Part shown: in pieces, positions 1 to 4,822 of the stretch
Numbering within the stretch: position 1 is the first letter of the stretch
Layout of the letters: each line of letters opens with the position of its first letter
From: CAYLMG01 sp964464635
GTDB lineage: Bacteria; Planctomycetota; Phycisphaerae; Sedimentisphaerales; Anaerobacaceae
Length of the DNA: 7,058 bases
Direction of reading: 5' to 3'
NCBI GenBank assembly: GCA_964464635.1
Contig: CAYXGT010000109.1
Location: forward strand, 1-7,058
Made by a program: the position numbers and the translations under genes
The notes under the pieces: generated by a model
What the model saw: only the letters and a program-made list of their open reading frames with translations
Databases searched by the model: none
What the model was told of the DNA's origin: nothing

Positions 1-35
1 GTTCTTCGTGGTTCCAAAAAATTATTATTTTTTCA

Positions 36-58
36 TTGAATATATCGCCTTAATTTAT
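36..58 (+). repeat. Direct repeat, left copy (23 bp)
   Basis: This 23-bp stretch starting TTGAATATATCGCCTTAA recurs at 141-163 with two mismatches. The right-hand copy supplies the possible -35 element of the candidate promoter at 141-168. The left copy has no TATAAT at the matching place, so only the right copy looks promoter-competent. Confidence 0.7.
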
Positions 59-86
59 TCGTGTTTATTCGTGGTTATTCGTGGTT
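57..86. repeat. Three tandem 10-bp ATTCGTGGTT-type units
   Basis: The units ATTCGTGTTT, ATTCGTGGTT and ATTCGTGGTT lie end to end. A further TTCGTGGTT stands alone at 5-13. The antisense reads as CACGAATAACCACGAATA, a short spacer repeat that I recall from many planctomycete and other environmental genomes; that recollection is not proof. No gene is visible in 1-140, which is AT-rich and also holds a duplicated TTCTGAATTCT (about 99-123). Confidence 0.8.
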
Positions 87-140
87 AATATTCTCTTTTT
101 CTGAATTCTGTCTTCTGAATTCTTTTTTTATTTTTTTCTC

Positions 141-168
141 TTGAATTTATCGCCTTAACTTATATAAT
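141..168 (+). promoter_or_regulatory. Candidate sigma-70-type promoter
   Basis: TTGAAT (141-146) is followed after 16 bases by a consensus TATAAT (163-168). This would start transcription near position 175, just before the base composition changes from AT-rich to GC-rich. It is the best-placed promoter for the transcript that reaches the ribosome binding site at 304-309 and the plus-strand gene beyond. The surrounding DNA is AT-rich, so a chance match is quite possible. Confidence 0.35.
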
Positions 169-174
169 ACCCCT

Positions 175-303
175 GTGTGTTAGAAAACACCATGTCCGTC
201 GGCCCGTCCGTCGTAGCAGTAGCGAAGACGGAAAGAAACGCGGAGGCACGCAAGCATCGGCCAGCAGGCCAAGTCAAATTTAGTTCGTAAACTCTTTAGT
301 AAC
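175..303 (+). other. GC-rich, possibly structured leader or spacer repeat
   Basis: This stretch has no convincing reading frame but differs sharply in composition from the AT-rich DNA before it. It contains short self-complementary pieces: TCCGTC (207-212) pairs with GACGGA (227-232), with an alternative TCCGTC at 195-200; GGCC-AGCA-GGCC lies at 259-270; AGTT-CGTA-AACT at 282-293. It sits between a candidate promoter and a strong ribosome binding site. It could be a 5' leader RNA, or merely another spacer repeat. I do not recognise it as a known riboswitch. Confidence 0.35.
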
Positions 304-309
304 AAGGAG
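304..309 (+). promoter_or_regulatory. Shine-Dalgarno AAGGAG before ATG 316
   Basis: AAGGAG is followed by six bases and ATG at 316. By itself this is a near-ideal initiation site, and it decides whether the repeat-derived open frame 316-954 is translated as an N-terminal extension of the PH-domain protein. The internal start at 955 has no comparable site. Confidence 0.6.
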
Positions 310-509
310 TAGCGAATGTTTAAAAATCACGAGACACGAGAAACGAGTCACGGGGCACTAGAAACGTGTATCAAGCATCAGGGCTCGAAAAACGGTAAAC
401 TAATTAACAAATTCACCAATTCACCAATTAACTCTCAAAACCCACCTCTACATCTGTCGAGAGAGCTCTACAAATCACACCTTTTTATGCAAAACGAACC
501 CAATTTGTA

Positions 510-530
510 CCACGGGCATCCTGCCCGTGG
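510..530 (+). repeat. Hairpin in repeat copy 1
   Basis: A 9-bp stem CCACGGGCA / TGCCCGTGG encloses a TCC loop. The equivalent hairpin of copy 2 (645-665) differs by a compensating pair change next to the loop. Confidence 0.85.
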
Positions 531-644
531 CTCATCGCTAAGTGTCTGCGGTATAAGCAGATATGTAAATGTACGCCCTGTCGGATTAGACGAAAACGAG
601 CGAAATAACGAACCCAAACGAACCCAAAACGAACCCAATTCGTA

Positions 645-665
645 TCACGGGCTTCCAGCCCGTGG
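645..665 (+). repeat. Hairpin in repeat copy 2
   Basis: CACGGGCT (646-653), loop TCC, AGCCCGTG (657-664), with a possible T-G closing pair at 645/665. Relative to copy 1 the loop-closing A-T pair has become T-A, so both sides changed while pairing was kept. Confidence 0.85.
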
Positions 666-769
666 GTCATCGCTAAGTGCTTGTAATATAACCAGATATG
701 TAAATGTATGCCCTTCCGGATTAGACGAAAACGAGCGAAATGACGAACCCAAACGAACCCAAAACGAAC

Positions 770-790
770 CCAATTTTAGCCAAAAATTGG
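770..790 (+). repeat. Hairpin CCAATTTT / AAAATTGG
   Basis: An 8-bp perfect stem (770-777 with 783-790) encloses the loop AGCCA. It lies at the end of the tandem-repeat block, where the frame reads NEPNFSQKLALF. It is AT-rich and has no U-tract after it, so it is better described as part of the spacer repeat than as a terminator. Confidence 0.6.
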
Positions 791-954
791 CTTTGTTTTC
801 CCAATGTTGGCTTTCACTGCAGTTCCAAAACACGCAAAATCTGAACTTTTGGCAAAAAATCAAAGATTGCCTGCAAAAAACAAACCCAAAATTTCCAGTT
901 TTGGCCAAAAATTCCATTATTCAAAAAACCTTCAGCTTTCCGATATATAAAGTT

Positions 955-1803
955 ATGGAAACAGATATCAACGAAAAGATAAAAACAAAATTATGCCCGT
1001 TTTGTGCCGAAGTCATTCAGCAGCAGGCAGTTAAGTGCAGATTTTGCGGTGAAATCCTGAGTCCGGACCGCATAAGAGCCGTGGGAAAGGCTGTGACACC
1101 GGCTGAGCCGGGCGAAAACGAGAGAATTTTATATGCGGGCCGGCCTTCACTCTGGGCAATGGCCGGCACCTGTATTAAGGCATTTATTGTCCTTGCTTTT
1201 GCGTATTTTCTGATAAAGTATCCGCTCGAAAATCTGCCGGTCTTCACAGAGGCAAAAGCCGAAAGTCCTGTACCTGCGGAAAGTTATAGTGGTTATGAAT
1301 CTGAGAATTATACCCCTGCCGATAACGCCACAGCCGCCAATTACGAAATGTCTGCGGAAGCTGAAAATACAATAGCTGCCGAGCGCTCCTCGAAGCCTTT
1401 TTATATTATTGAGCTTACCGCCGGTCAGGTTGCAGCCATCTCGAAATATAGGATTATTTTCGGGGTGTGCCTGTGTGTATTTGTTCCGCTTGTGCTTTTA
1501 TACAAGGCCTTTAAGCTGAAAATGATGTATTACGAGGTTACGCTGGAACGCATCGAGTACAGCAGAGGCATTCTTGACAGGAAGGTTGACAATATTGATA
1601 TGTTCCGCGTCATTGATTTGAAGATGCGCAGGTCGCTGCTTGATTGTATTGTCGGTGTCGGCACTGTCGGCCTGATAACGACCGACAAAACCGACCCCAT
1701 TTTCAATTTCGAGAAGGTCCGCAGGGCCCGCTTGCTTTACGATGTCATCAAGGTAGCCAGCCTTGATGCCGACCGCAGAACCGGCGTCGTACACGTCGAA
1801 TAG
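955..1803 (+). CDS. Zinc-ribbon, two-helix membrane protein with bacterial PH domain
   Basis: The 282-residue product starting at ATG 955 has three recognisable parts. Residues 14-31 form a short zinc ribbon (CPFC, ten residues, CRFC). Hydrophobic segments at about 68-88 and 166-184 flank a Glu/Ala/Ser/Tyr-rich stretch (95-148) that would lie on one side of the membrane. Residues 190-268, with YYEVTLERIEYSRGILDRK followed by hydrophobic beta-strand text and ending in a basic helix, match the bacterial PH (bPH_2, DUF304/YdbS-like) type. Such proteins are membrane-anchored and generally of unknown function. The start is uncertain: the frame is open back to ATG 316, which has a strong AAGGAG site, while ATG 955 has none. 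I prefer 955 because the zinc ribbon follows directly and the upstream peptide is repeat-derived. TATATAA (944-950) could give a nearly leaderless transcript. Confidence 0.75.
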   Translation: METDINEKIKTKLCPFCAEVIQQQAVKCRFCGEILSPDRIRAVGKAVTPAEPGENERILYAGRPSLWAMAGTCIKAFIVLAFAYFLIKYPLENLPVFTEAKAESPVPAESYSGYESENYTPADNATAANYEMSAEAENTIAAERSSKPFYIIELTAGQVAAISKYRIIFGVCLCVFVPLVLLYKAFKLKMMYYEVTLERIEYSRGILDRKVDNIDMFRVIDLKMRRSLLDCIVGVGTVGLITTDKTDPIFNFEKVRRARLLYDVIKVASLDADRRTGVVHVE

Positions 1804-1960
1804 CAGATGCGTGATTTGCTTTAATCAAATGAGGATGAGATTTGTTATCAAACGCAGACAGCAGCTTTATAAGCTCGGCAATAGTAACCGTATCGGGATT
1901 TTTCAGGCCTTTTGATTTGCAGGAATTGTCAAAGTTAAAAAATTAACTGTTTAAAAATTT
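1804..1960. other. Convergent intergenic region
   Basis: These 157 bases separate the plus-strand gene from the minus-strand cluster. They hold a weak hairpin AGCTT-TAT-AAGCT (1863-1875), a relic copy of the dispersed repeat (1904-1931) and an AT-rich hairpin (1933-1948). A minus-strand frame of 64 codons without a start codon (1748-1942) crosses the region and overlaps the 3' end of the plus-strand gene. I do not treat it as a gene. Confidence 0.6.
1904..1931 (-). repeat. Third, degenerate copy of the TVTIPAN-coding repeat
   Basis: This 28-bp segment matches 3488-3515 at 25 of 28 positions, including an exact 18-bp run (gatttgcaggaattgtca, 1914-1931). Read on the minus strand in the register of the other copies it gives TLTIPANQKA followed by a stop. 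It begins 30 bases beyond the stop codon of the broken HEAT lipoprotein gene. It is too short to be a gene; I take it as a trace of a decayed duplicate. Confidence 0.6.
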
Positions 1961-1962
1961 TT
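1933..1962. terminator. Possible weak bidirectional terminator
   Basis: AGTTAA-AAAA-TTAACT (1933-1948) is followed on the plus strand by GTTTAAAAATTTTTATT. It lies between two converging genes, where a shared terminator is expected. The stem has only one G-C pair, so it would be weak. Confidence 0.25.
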
Positions 1963-2626
1963 ATTCGTTTGGACGCATGTTATCATATATTGTTTCCATC
2001 CTTTTACGGAATTGAGGATCCTGTAACTTTTTAAGTATCGCCTTGAGATTTTCTTTTTTATTCGGATTTGTTTCTGATTTTATTTTGTTTTCCAAAAGTA
2101 GCTCTGTTTCGGGGACTCCTTTTATGCAGATGATAAGTTTGATACATTGTTCAATCAGAGAAGGATCCGTTTGAGATTTGAGTAGTTCGACCAGAGGCGG
2201 CACCGATGGAAGGCCGATGTTAAATAAGGCGTATCCTGCAGGACTGAACATTTGCAATTCGTCAATTGATCGCTCTTGCCTGGGTTTTGGTGTTAACCAA
2301 TCGAGCAGGTCCGGCACCGCCTTTTTTGCTCGAAGTTTACCCAGTAGATAAATTGATATGTTACGAGGAGTGTTGCTTGTATAAAATGGCTCTCCTTCTT
2401 CGACCGGTCTGTTTAAGATTTAAAGTAGATGTTGAATAGTCTCTTCGAGATCTTTAAGAGCAATTTGACGCGCAGATGTTCTTTCTTTTTCGATATCTGA
2501 TGTGATAAGAGTTTTCCAATCCGTTTCTTTATTTTCTGCCCTCTTTTCCTTTTGTCGACAGGATATTGATAGAAACAAGACTAAAGCTAATATCACAATA
2601 ATGCTAAGTGCGATTTTCTTTCTCAT
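1961..2626 (-). pseudogene. HEAT-repeat lipoprotein gene broken by one in-frame stop
   Basis: A single frame of 222 codons runs from ATG 2626 to TAA 1961, interrupted only by TAA at 2420-2422 (codon 69). The first part has a lysine-rich start, a hydrophobic segment and an LSISC lipobox-like site (Cys 23), so it is a probable lipoprotein signal; AGGAGA (2633-2638) lies six bases upstream. After the stop the frame continues directly as ILNRPVEEGEPFYTS and then NISIYLLGKLRAKKAVPDLL, a typical HEAT helix pair, with more HEAT-like text (SPAGYALFNIGLPSVPPLV, then KKENLKAILKKLQDPQF). Because HEAT-like coding text starts well before GTG 2317, calling 1961-2317 a separate gene would cut a repeat in half. 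The gene starts 14 bases after its upstream neighbour, so the two are probably co-transcribed. TAA also ends neighbouring genes, so TAA is not reassigned here. A sequencing error is the main alternative. Confidence 0.8.
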
Positions 2627-2640
2627 TATATTTCTCCTAA

Positions 2641-3420
2641 TTAGTTCTCTGACCAGGAACCTGCGAAACCGCTGATGGTACCTTCTACTATCTCATTTGT
2701 TTTTGAAGTATCTTCAATCCAGCCGGTAGTAGCATCTTGAAATTTAAGATGCATTATTTGACGCCACTCTTTATATAGAGAGCACACATACCATTTTGTT
2801 CCAATTTTTACTTCAACCCACTCGCGATACTTTGACTTCTTAGCACATCTAAAGTCTTCGTTATAAAGAAGAGCCAAAAAACCCGGTGCATCTAAAGAAA
2901 ATAAATATTTACAGTCAGTATCTTGATGCAGGTTTTCATCGTCATCCTTTTCGTCATCATCTTCCCAATCGGTTTCTCCTATATAAATAACACTCAGAGT
3001 ACCTGAGCCGGGGTACCAACGAGCACTGGAAATTTCTCGTTTTATATCCCATTCGACATCGCTAATAACTACATTTGGTGATATCTGAAATTTTATTTCC
3101 ATTTGGCCCTGCCCCTCATCCAATTCTACTTCTGGAGCAGGTTTATGGTAGATGAAATTACCCACTTTATCTTCCCACCACTCTTCCCACTGAGAGAACT
3201 TGTCTTCATTGCAGTTTGTTAGGTACTGGCCTTGATGATCCGAGCCCCTGAAAGATATACTCGATATCCATATAACGGTCAAATCTTCCTCTCCGACTAT
3301 CCGTTGACCAGTTTTATCAGTTTCGGCGCTTGTGGCTGGATGTGCAAGGCTGAAAATGAGTGCGATAATCAATAATTTGACAACGAGTTTCCCGTGAAAG
3401 TTGAATTTGGTTGATATCAT
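2641..3420 (-). CDS. Secreted Trp-rich protein of unknown function
   Basis: The 259-residue product begins with a classical signal peptide: basic start, hydrophobic core LLIIALIFSLA, probable cleavage after ATSA at about residue 32. AAAGGAG (3428-3434) seven bases before ATG 3420 fixes the start. The mature part is rich in tryptophan (12 in all), has four cysteines (70, 170, 192, 213) that could form two disulfides after export, and holds a very acidic loop at 151-168 (DWEDDDEKDDDE) that could bind calcium. The text alternates hydrophobic and polar residues, as in a beta-sandwich, but I recognise no family. It lies between a coding relic upstream and the HEAT lipoprotein pseudogene 14 bases downstream. 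It probably acts outside the cytoplasm; no catalytic motif is evident. Confidence 0.85.
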   Translation of the reverse strand: MISTKFNFHGKLVVKLLIIALIFSLAHPATSAETDKTGQRIVGEEDLTVIWISSISFRGSDHQGQYLTNCNEDKFSQWEEWWEDKVGNFIYHKPAPEVELDEGQGQMEIKFQISPNVVISDVEWDIKREISSARWYPGSGTLSVIYIGETDWEDDDEKDDDENLHQDTDCKYLFSLDAPGFLALLYNEDFRCAKKSKYREWVEVKIGTKWYVCSLYKEWRQIMHLKFQDATTGWIEDTSKTNEIVEGTISGFAGSWSEN

Positions 3421-3459
3421 TGTTTGGCTCCTTTCCTGTCATATACGCCTTTAGAAAAA

Positions 3460-3654
3460 TTATCCGCCGGTCTTGTCGTTGGTTTTCCAGGCGTTCAGAT
3501 TTGCAGGAATTGTCACAGTAATACTCCTTATTATACCTGACTCTGATGTGGCGGCCGGATTATGCAGTGTTATTTTGGCAAAGTCAGAGTCGCCGCCGGC
3601 AATCTCAAATTTCGTGCACCAGAAGTTTTTACACGATTTACATGCCGTCGGCTG
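3460..3654 (-). pseudogene. Relic of a paralogue of the HEWRH protein (N-terminal region)
   Basis: A 64-codon frame without ATG reads CKSCKNFWCTKFEIAGGDSD, continues through SESGIIRS, and ends TVTIPANLNAWKTNDKTGG then TAA. The last part matches the N-terminus of the protein encoded at 4823-6013; 39 bases are identical (3463-3501 with 5960-5998), and the match ends abruptly at the stop codon. An SDF tripeptide also occurs upstream in both copies, 19 residues before ITVTIP here and 10 in the other. The body of the protein is missing. Inside it, AAGGAG (3524-3529) lies seven bases before GTG 3516, which could start an 18-residue peptide (MTIPANLNAWKTNDKTGG). I regard this as a truncated duplicate, with a translated micro-ORF as a less likely reading. 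Confidence 0.6.
3463..3501 (-). repeat. 39-bp exact direct repeat, copy B
   Basis: Identical to 5960-5998 base for base and in the same orientation; the similarity continues at a lower level to about 3521 / 6018. The two copies bound a 2,497-bp unit containing the HEAT gene and the body of the HEWRH protein gene. Confidence 0.9.
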
Positions 3655-3661
3655 TCAGGTT

Positions 3662-4732
3662 TTAATTCGTTTCATTGGCGTCGGCAGCTTGATTTGTACG
3701 TTGGTTGATTTTCTCAATAATTGTTCTGGCTACTTCACGAACACGATAAAACTTTCTTTTAGGATCATTCGGTTCAAGCGGCAGGTTTGCATATTCAAAG
3801 TATGGGTCTGTATCCGCTACCGATTGCAAGAATTCGATATCTTCTTTTGTGCCGATTTCTCCCATGCCCATTACTGCCCATATTCTTAATACCGTATCTT
3901 TCCTTTCTTTAATTATAGAGACAATTTCATTTTTTACAGATTCATCTTTTCTCATCGCACGGGCAATAAACAGGCAATCTCTGGTAAGTTGATTCGGTTC
4001 TGACTCGCAGGATTTCTGCAATGAGCTTAAAGGCCCTTTCATATATGATAGGGCTCTGAGATAGCTTACAAGGTCAACTTGAGCATAAGTTAAAAATCCT
4101 CTGGGAGCGATAACCCGCGCCTTTGGAATTGTATATGTTTTTCTTACTTCGTCTGTAATCAGTTTAATTTTCTGTTCGTAAAAAGTTGTCGAACTATCTT
4201 CTTCAAAAACACCGCATGCTGCCGACCGTGACGATTGATTTGTAATTAAGACGCCGATTCTTGAAACTAAATTAGCATCCAGTGCTATACCTCTAATCGC
4301 AATAAGACCGCGAGCCTGAACTGCAGGATTATCCGAATAAACCAGTGGAATGGCTTCCTGCTTTTTTTGTATCAACTCAACAAAGTTACTCGCTGCCCAA
4401 GCCGAATTTTTGTTTCCTTTAACGATAGCTACTTCTTTTAATGTTTCTTTCGCTTTATCTGTTCCTATTTTTCTTAGGACTCGAATATTTGTATGGTTAT
4501 CGAATCCACCGACCTTTTTCATTATAGAAATTACTGGGTCTCCAATTGCTGCCAAGTCGTCAATAGTATTCTTGAATTCATTGCTGTCAGGCTTTTGAGT
4601 CAAGCTTTGCAGTTTTTTTATCAGCCTTTCAGCTTCGATTTTTTGTTGTGCAGCTGATTCGGCATAAACCTGAAAATAAAATATAAAAATCAATCCTGCA
4701 GCAAATATCAAATTTTTTATTCTATTATCCAT
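3662..4732 (-). CDS. Exported HEAT-repeat protein
   Basis: The 356-residue product starts with a signal peptide (basic NRIK, core LIFAAGLIFIFYF, probable cleavage after VYA at residue 24), so it is likely periplasmic. GAGGAA (4741-4746) eight bases before ATG 4732 supports the start. HEAT-like helix pairs are visible at about 55-72 (IDDLAAIGDPVISIMKKV), 82-101 (NIRVLRKIGTDKAKETLKEV), 135-150 and 282-306 (RIWAVMGMGEIGTKEDIEFL). The middle (165-215) is less regular and contains part of a Ser/Thr/Glu-rich stretch. HEAT repeats form curved scaffolds that bind other proteins, and no enzymatic residues are apparent. It has its own candidate promoter in the 90-bp gap upstream. The downstream lipoprotein pseudogene is another HEAT protein, so the cluster held two. 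The partner is unknown. Confidence 0.88.
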   Translation of the reverse strand: MDNRIKNLIFAAGLIFIFYFQVYAESAAQQKIEAERLIKKLQSLTQKPDSNEFKNTIDDLAAIGDPVISIMKKVGGFDNHTNIRVLRKIGTDKAKETLKEVAIVKGNKNSAWAASNFVELIQKKQEAIPLVYSDNPAVQARGLIAIRGIALDANLVSRIGVLITNQSSRSAACGVFEEDSSTTFYEQKIKLITDEVRKTYTIPKARVIAPRGFLTYAQVDLVSYLRALSYMKGPLSSLQKSCESEPNQLTRDCLFIARAMRKDESVKNEIVSIIKERKDTVLRIWAVMGMGEIGTKEDIEFLQSVADTDPYFEYANLPLEPNDPKRKFYRVREVARTIIEKINQRTNQAADANETN

Positions 4733-4755
4733 AATTATGTTTCCTCAAAAGTCTT

Positions 4756-4786
4756 ATTATATTCATTTAGATCACTTATTTGTAAA
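4756..4786 (-). promoter_or_regulatory. Candidate promoter of the HEAT-repeat gene
   Basis: Read on the minus strand, TTTACA (4786-4781) is followed after 19 bases by a consensus TATAAT (4761-4756), with the ribosome binding site GAGGAA and ATG 4732 just downstream. The spacer is two bases longer than the optimum and the region is AT-rich, so this is a moderate call. It would allow the downstream half of the cluster to be transcribed separately. Confidence 0.4.
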
Positions 4787-4822
4787 AAGTTCTATTTATT
4801 TTTTATGAATATTTTCATAGTG

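Larger units (their letters stand above)
493..779 (+). repeat. Tandem 135-bp repeat, two full copies plus a partial third
   Basis: Copy 1 is 493-627 and copy 2 is 628-762. The start of a third copy (AACGAACCCAATT) begins at 763 and diverges after about 15 bases. Each unit begins AACGAACCCAATT, carries a short hairpin, then TCATCGCTAAGTG, then AGATATGTAAATGTA, then GGATTAGACGAAAACGAGCG, and ends in AACGAACCCAAACG-type units. The period is exactly 135 bp both times. The antisense frame reads SHGQDARGTNWVRF, a phrase I associate with dispersed repeats of planctomycete and related genomes. Confidence 0.9.
316..954 (+). other. Repeat-derived open frame fused in frame to the downstream gene
   Basis: These 213 codons are open and in frame with the PH-domain gene, and they have a good ribosome binding site. 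The predicted peptide does not look like a folded protein. It is rich in N, Q, K, S, T and R, starts with HETRETSHGALET-like text, and then repeats NEPN / KRTQNEPN phrases. The DNA is made of simple and tandem repeats: a doubled TTCACCAA (411-429), two 135-bp units (493-762), an AAACGAACCCA series, and palindromes at 770-790 and 899-910 (TTTTGGCCAAAA). The 135-bp period is a multiple of three, which keeps the frame open. I read it as spacer repeat DNA that happens to be open; a genuinely translated disordered extension is the alternative. Confidence 0.6.

Noticed and set aside
493..779. CRISPR array
   Set aside because: The repeats are 135 bp long, directly adjacent and without unique spacers, and no cas genes are present.
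485..917. Minus-strand frames across the 135-bp repeats (HGQDARGTNWVRF-type text)
   Set aside because: They are antisense readings of the tandem repeat. Their repeated peptide mirrors the DNA repeat, and they have no ribosome site or domain.
1748..1942. Minus-strand frame with plausible-looking text (PDTVTIAELIKLLSAFDNK)
   Set aside because: It has no start codon, is only 64 codons long, and overlaps the 3' end of the well-supported PH-domain gene. In this stretch it is also in a different register from the TVTIPAN relic.
2420..2422. Recoding or stop-codon readthrough at the internal TAA
   Set aside because: Neighbouring frames (2641, 3662, 6061) also end in TAA, and TAA is not the usual selenocysteine (TGA) or pyrrolysine (TAG) codon. 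A simple nonsense mutation or sequencing error is more economical.
3463..3521. Integron-type attC site, because a repeat follows several genes
   Set aside because: No GTTRRRY/RYYYAAC core pair or imperfect palindrome is present, and the repeat is coding and shared with the start of a long gene.
3539..3591. 8-bp inverted repeat GACTCTGA / TCAGAGTC as a regulatory site
   Set aside because: It lies within the relic coding frame with 37 bases between the arms, and the right arm codes the DSD that matches the paralogue. It is probably incidental.
3473..3889. Plus-strand frame of 138 codons
   Set aside because: It lies antisense across the relic and the 3' end of the HEAT gene, has no ribosome site or recognisable domain, and the minus-strand reading is supported by homology and HEAT repeats.
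4801..4822. Intrinsic terminator after the HEWRH gene (ATGAA-TATT-TTCAT)
   Set aside because: It has a five-base AT-rich stem with no G+C-rich core; too weak to call.
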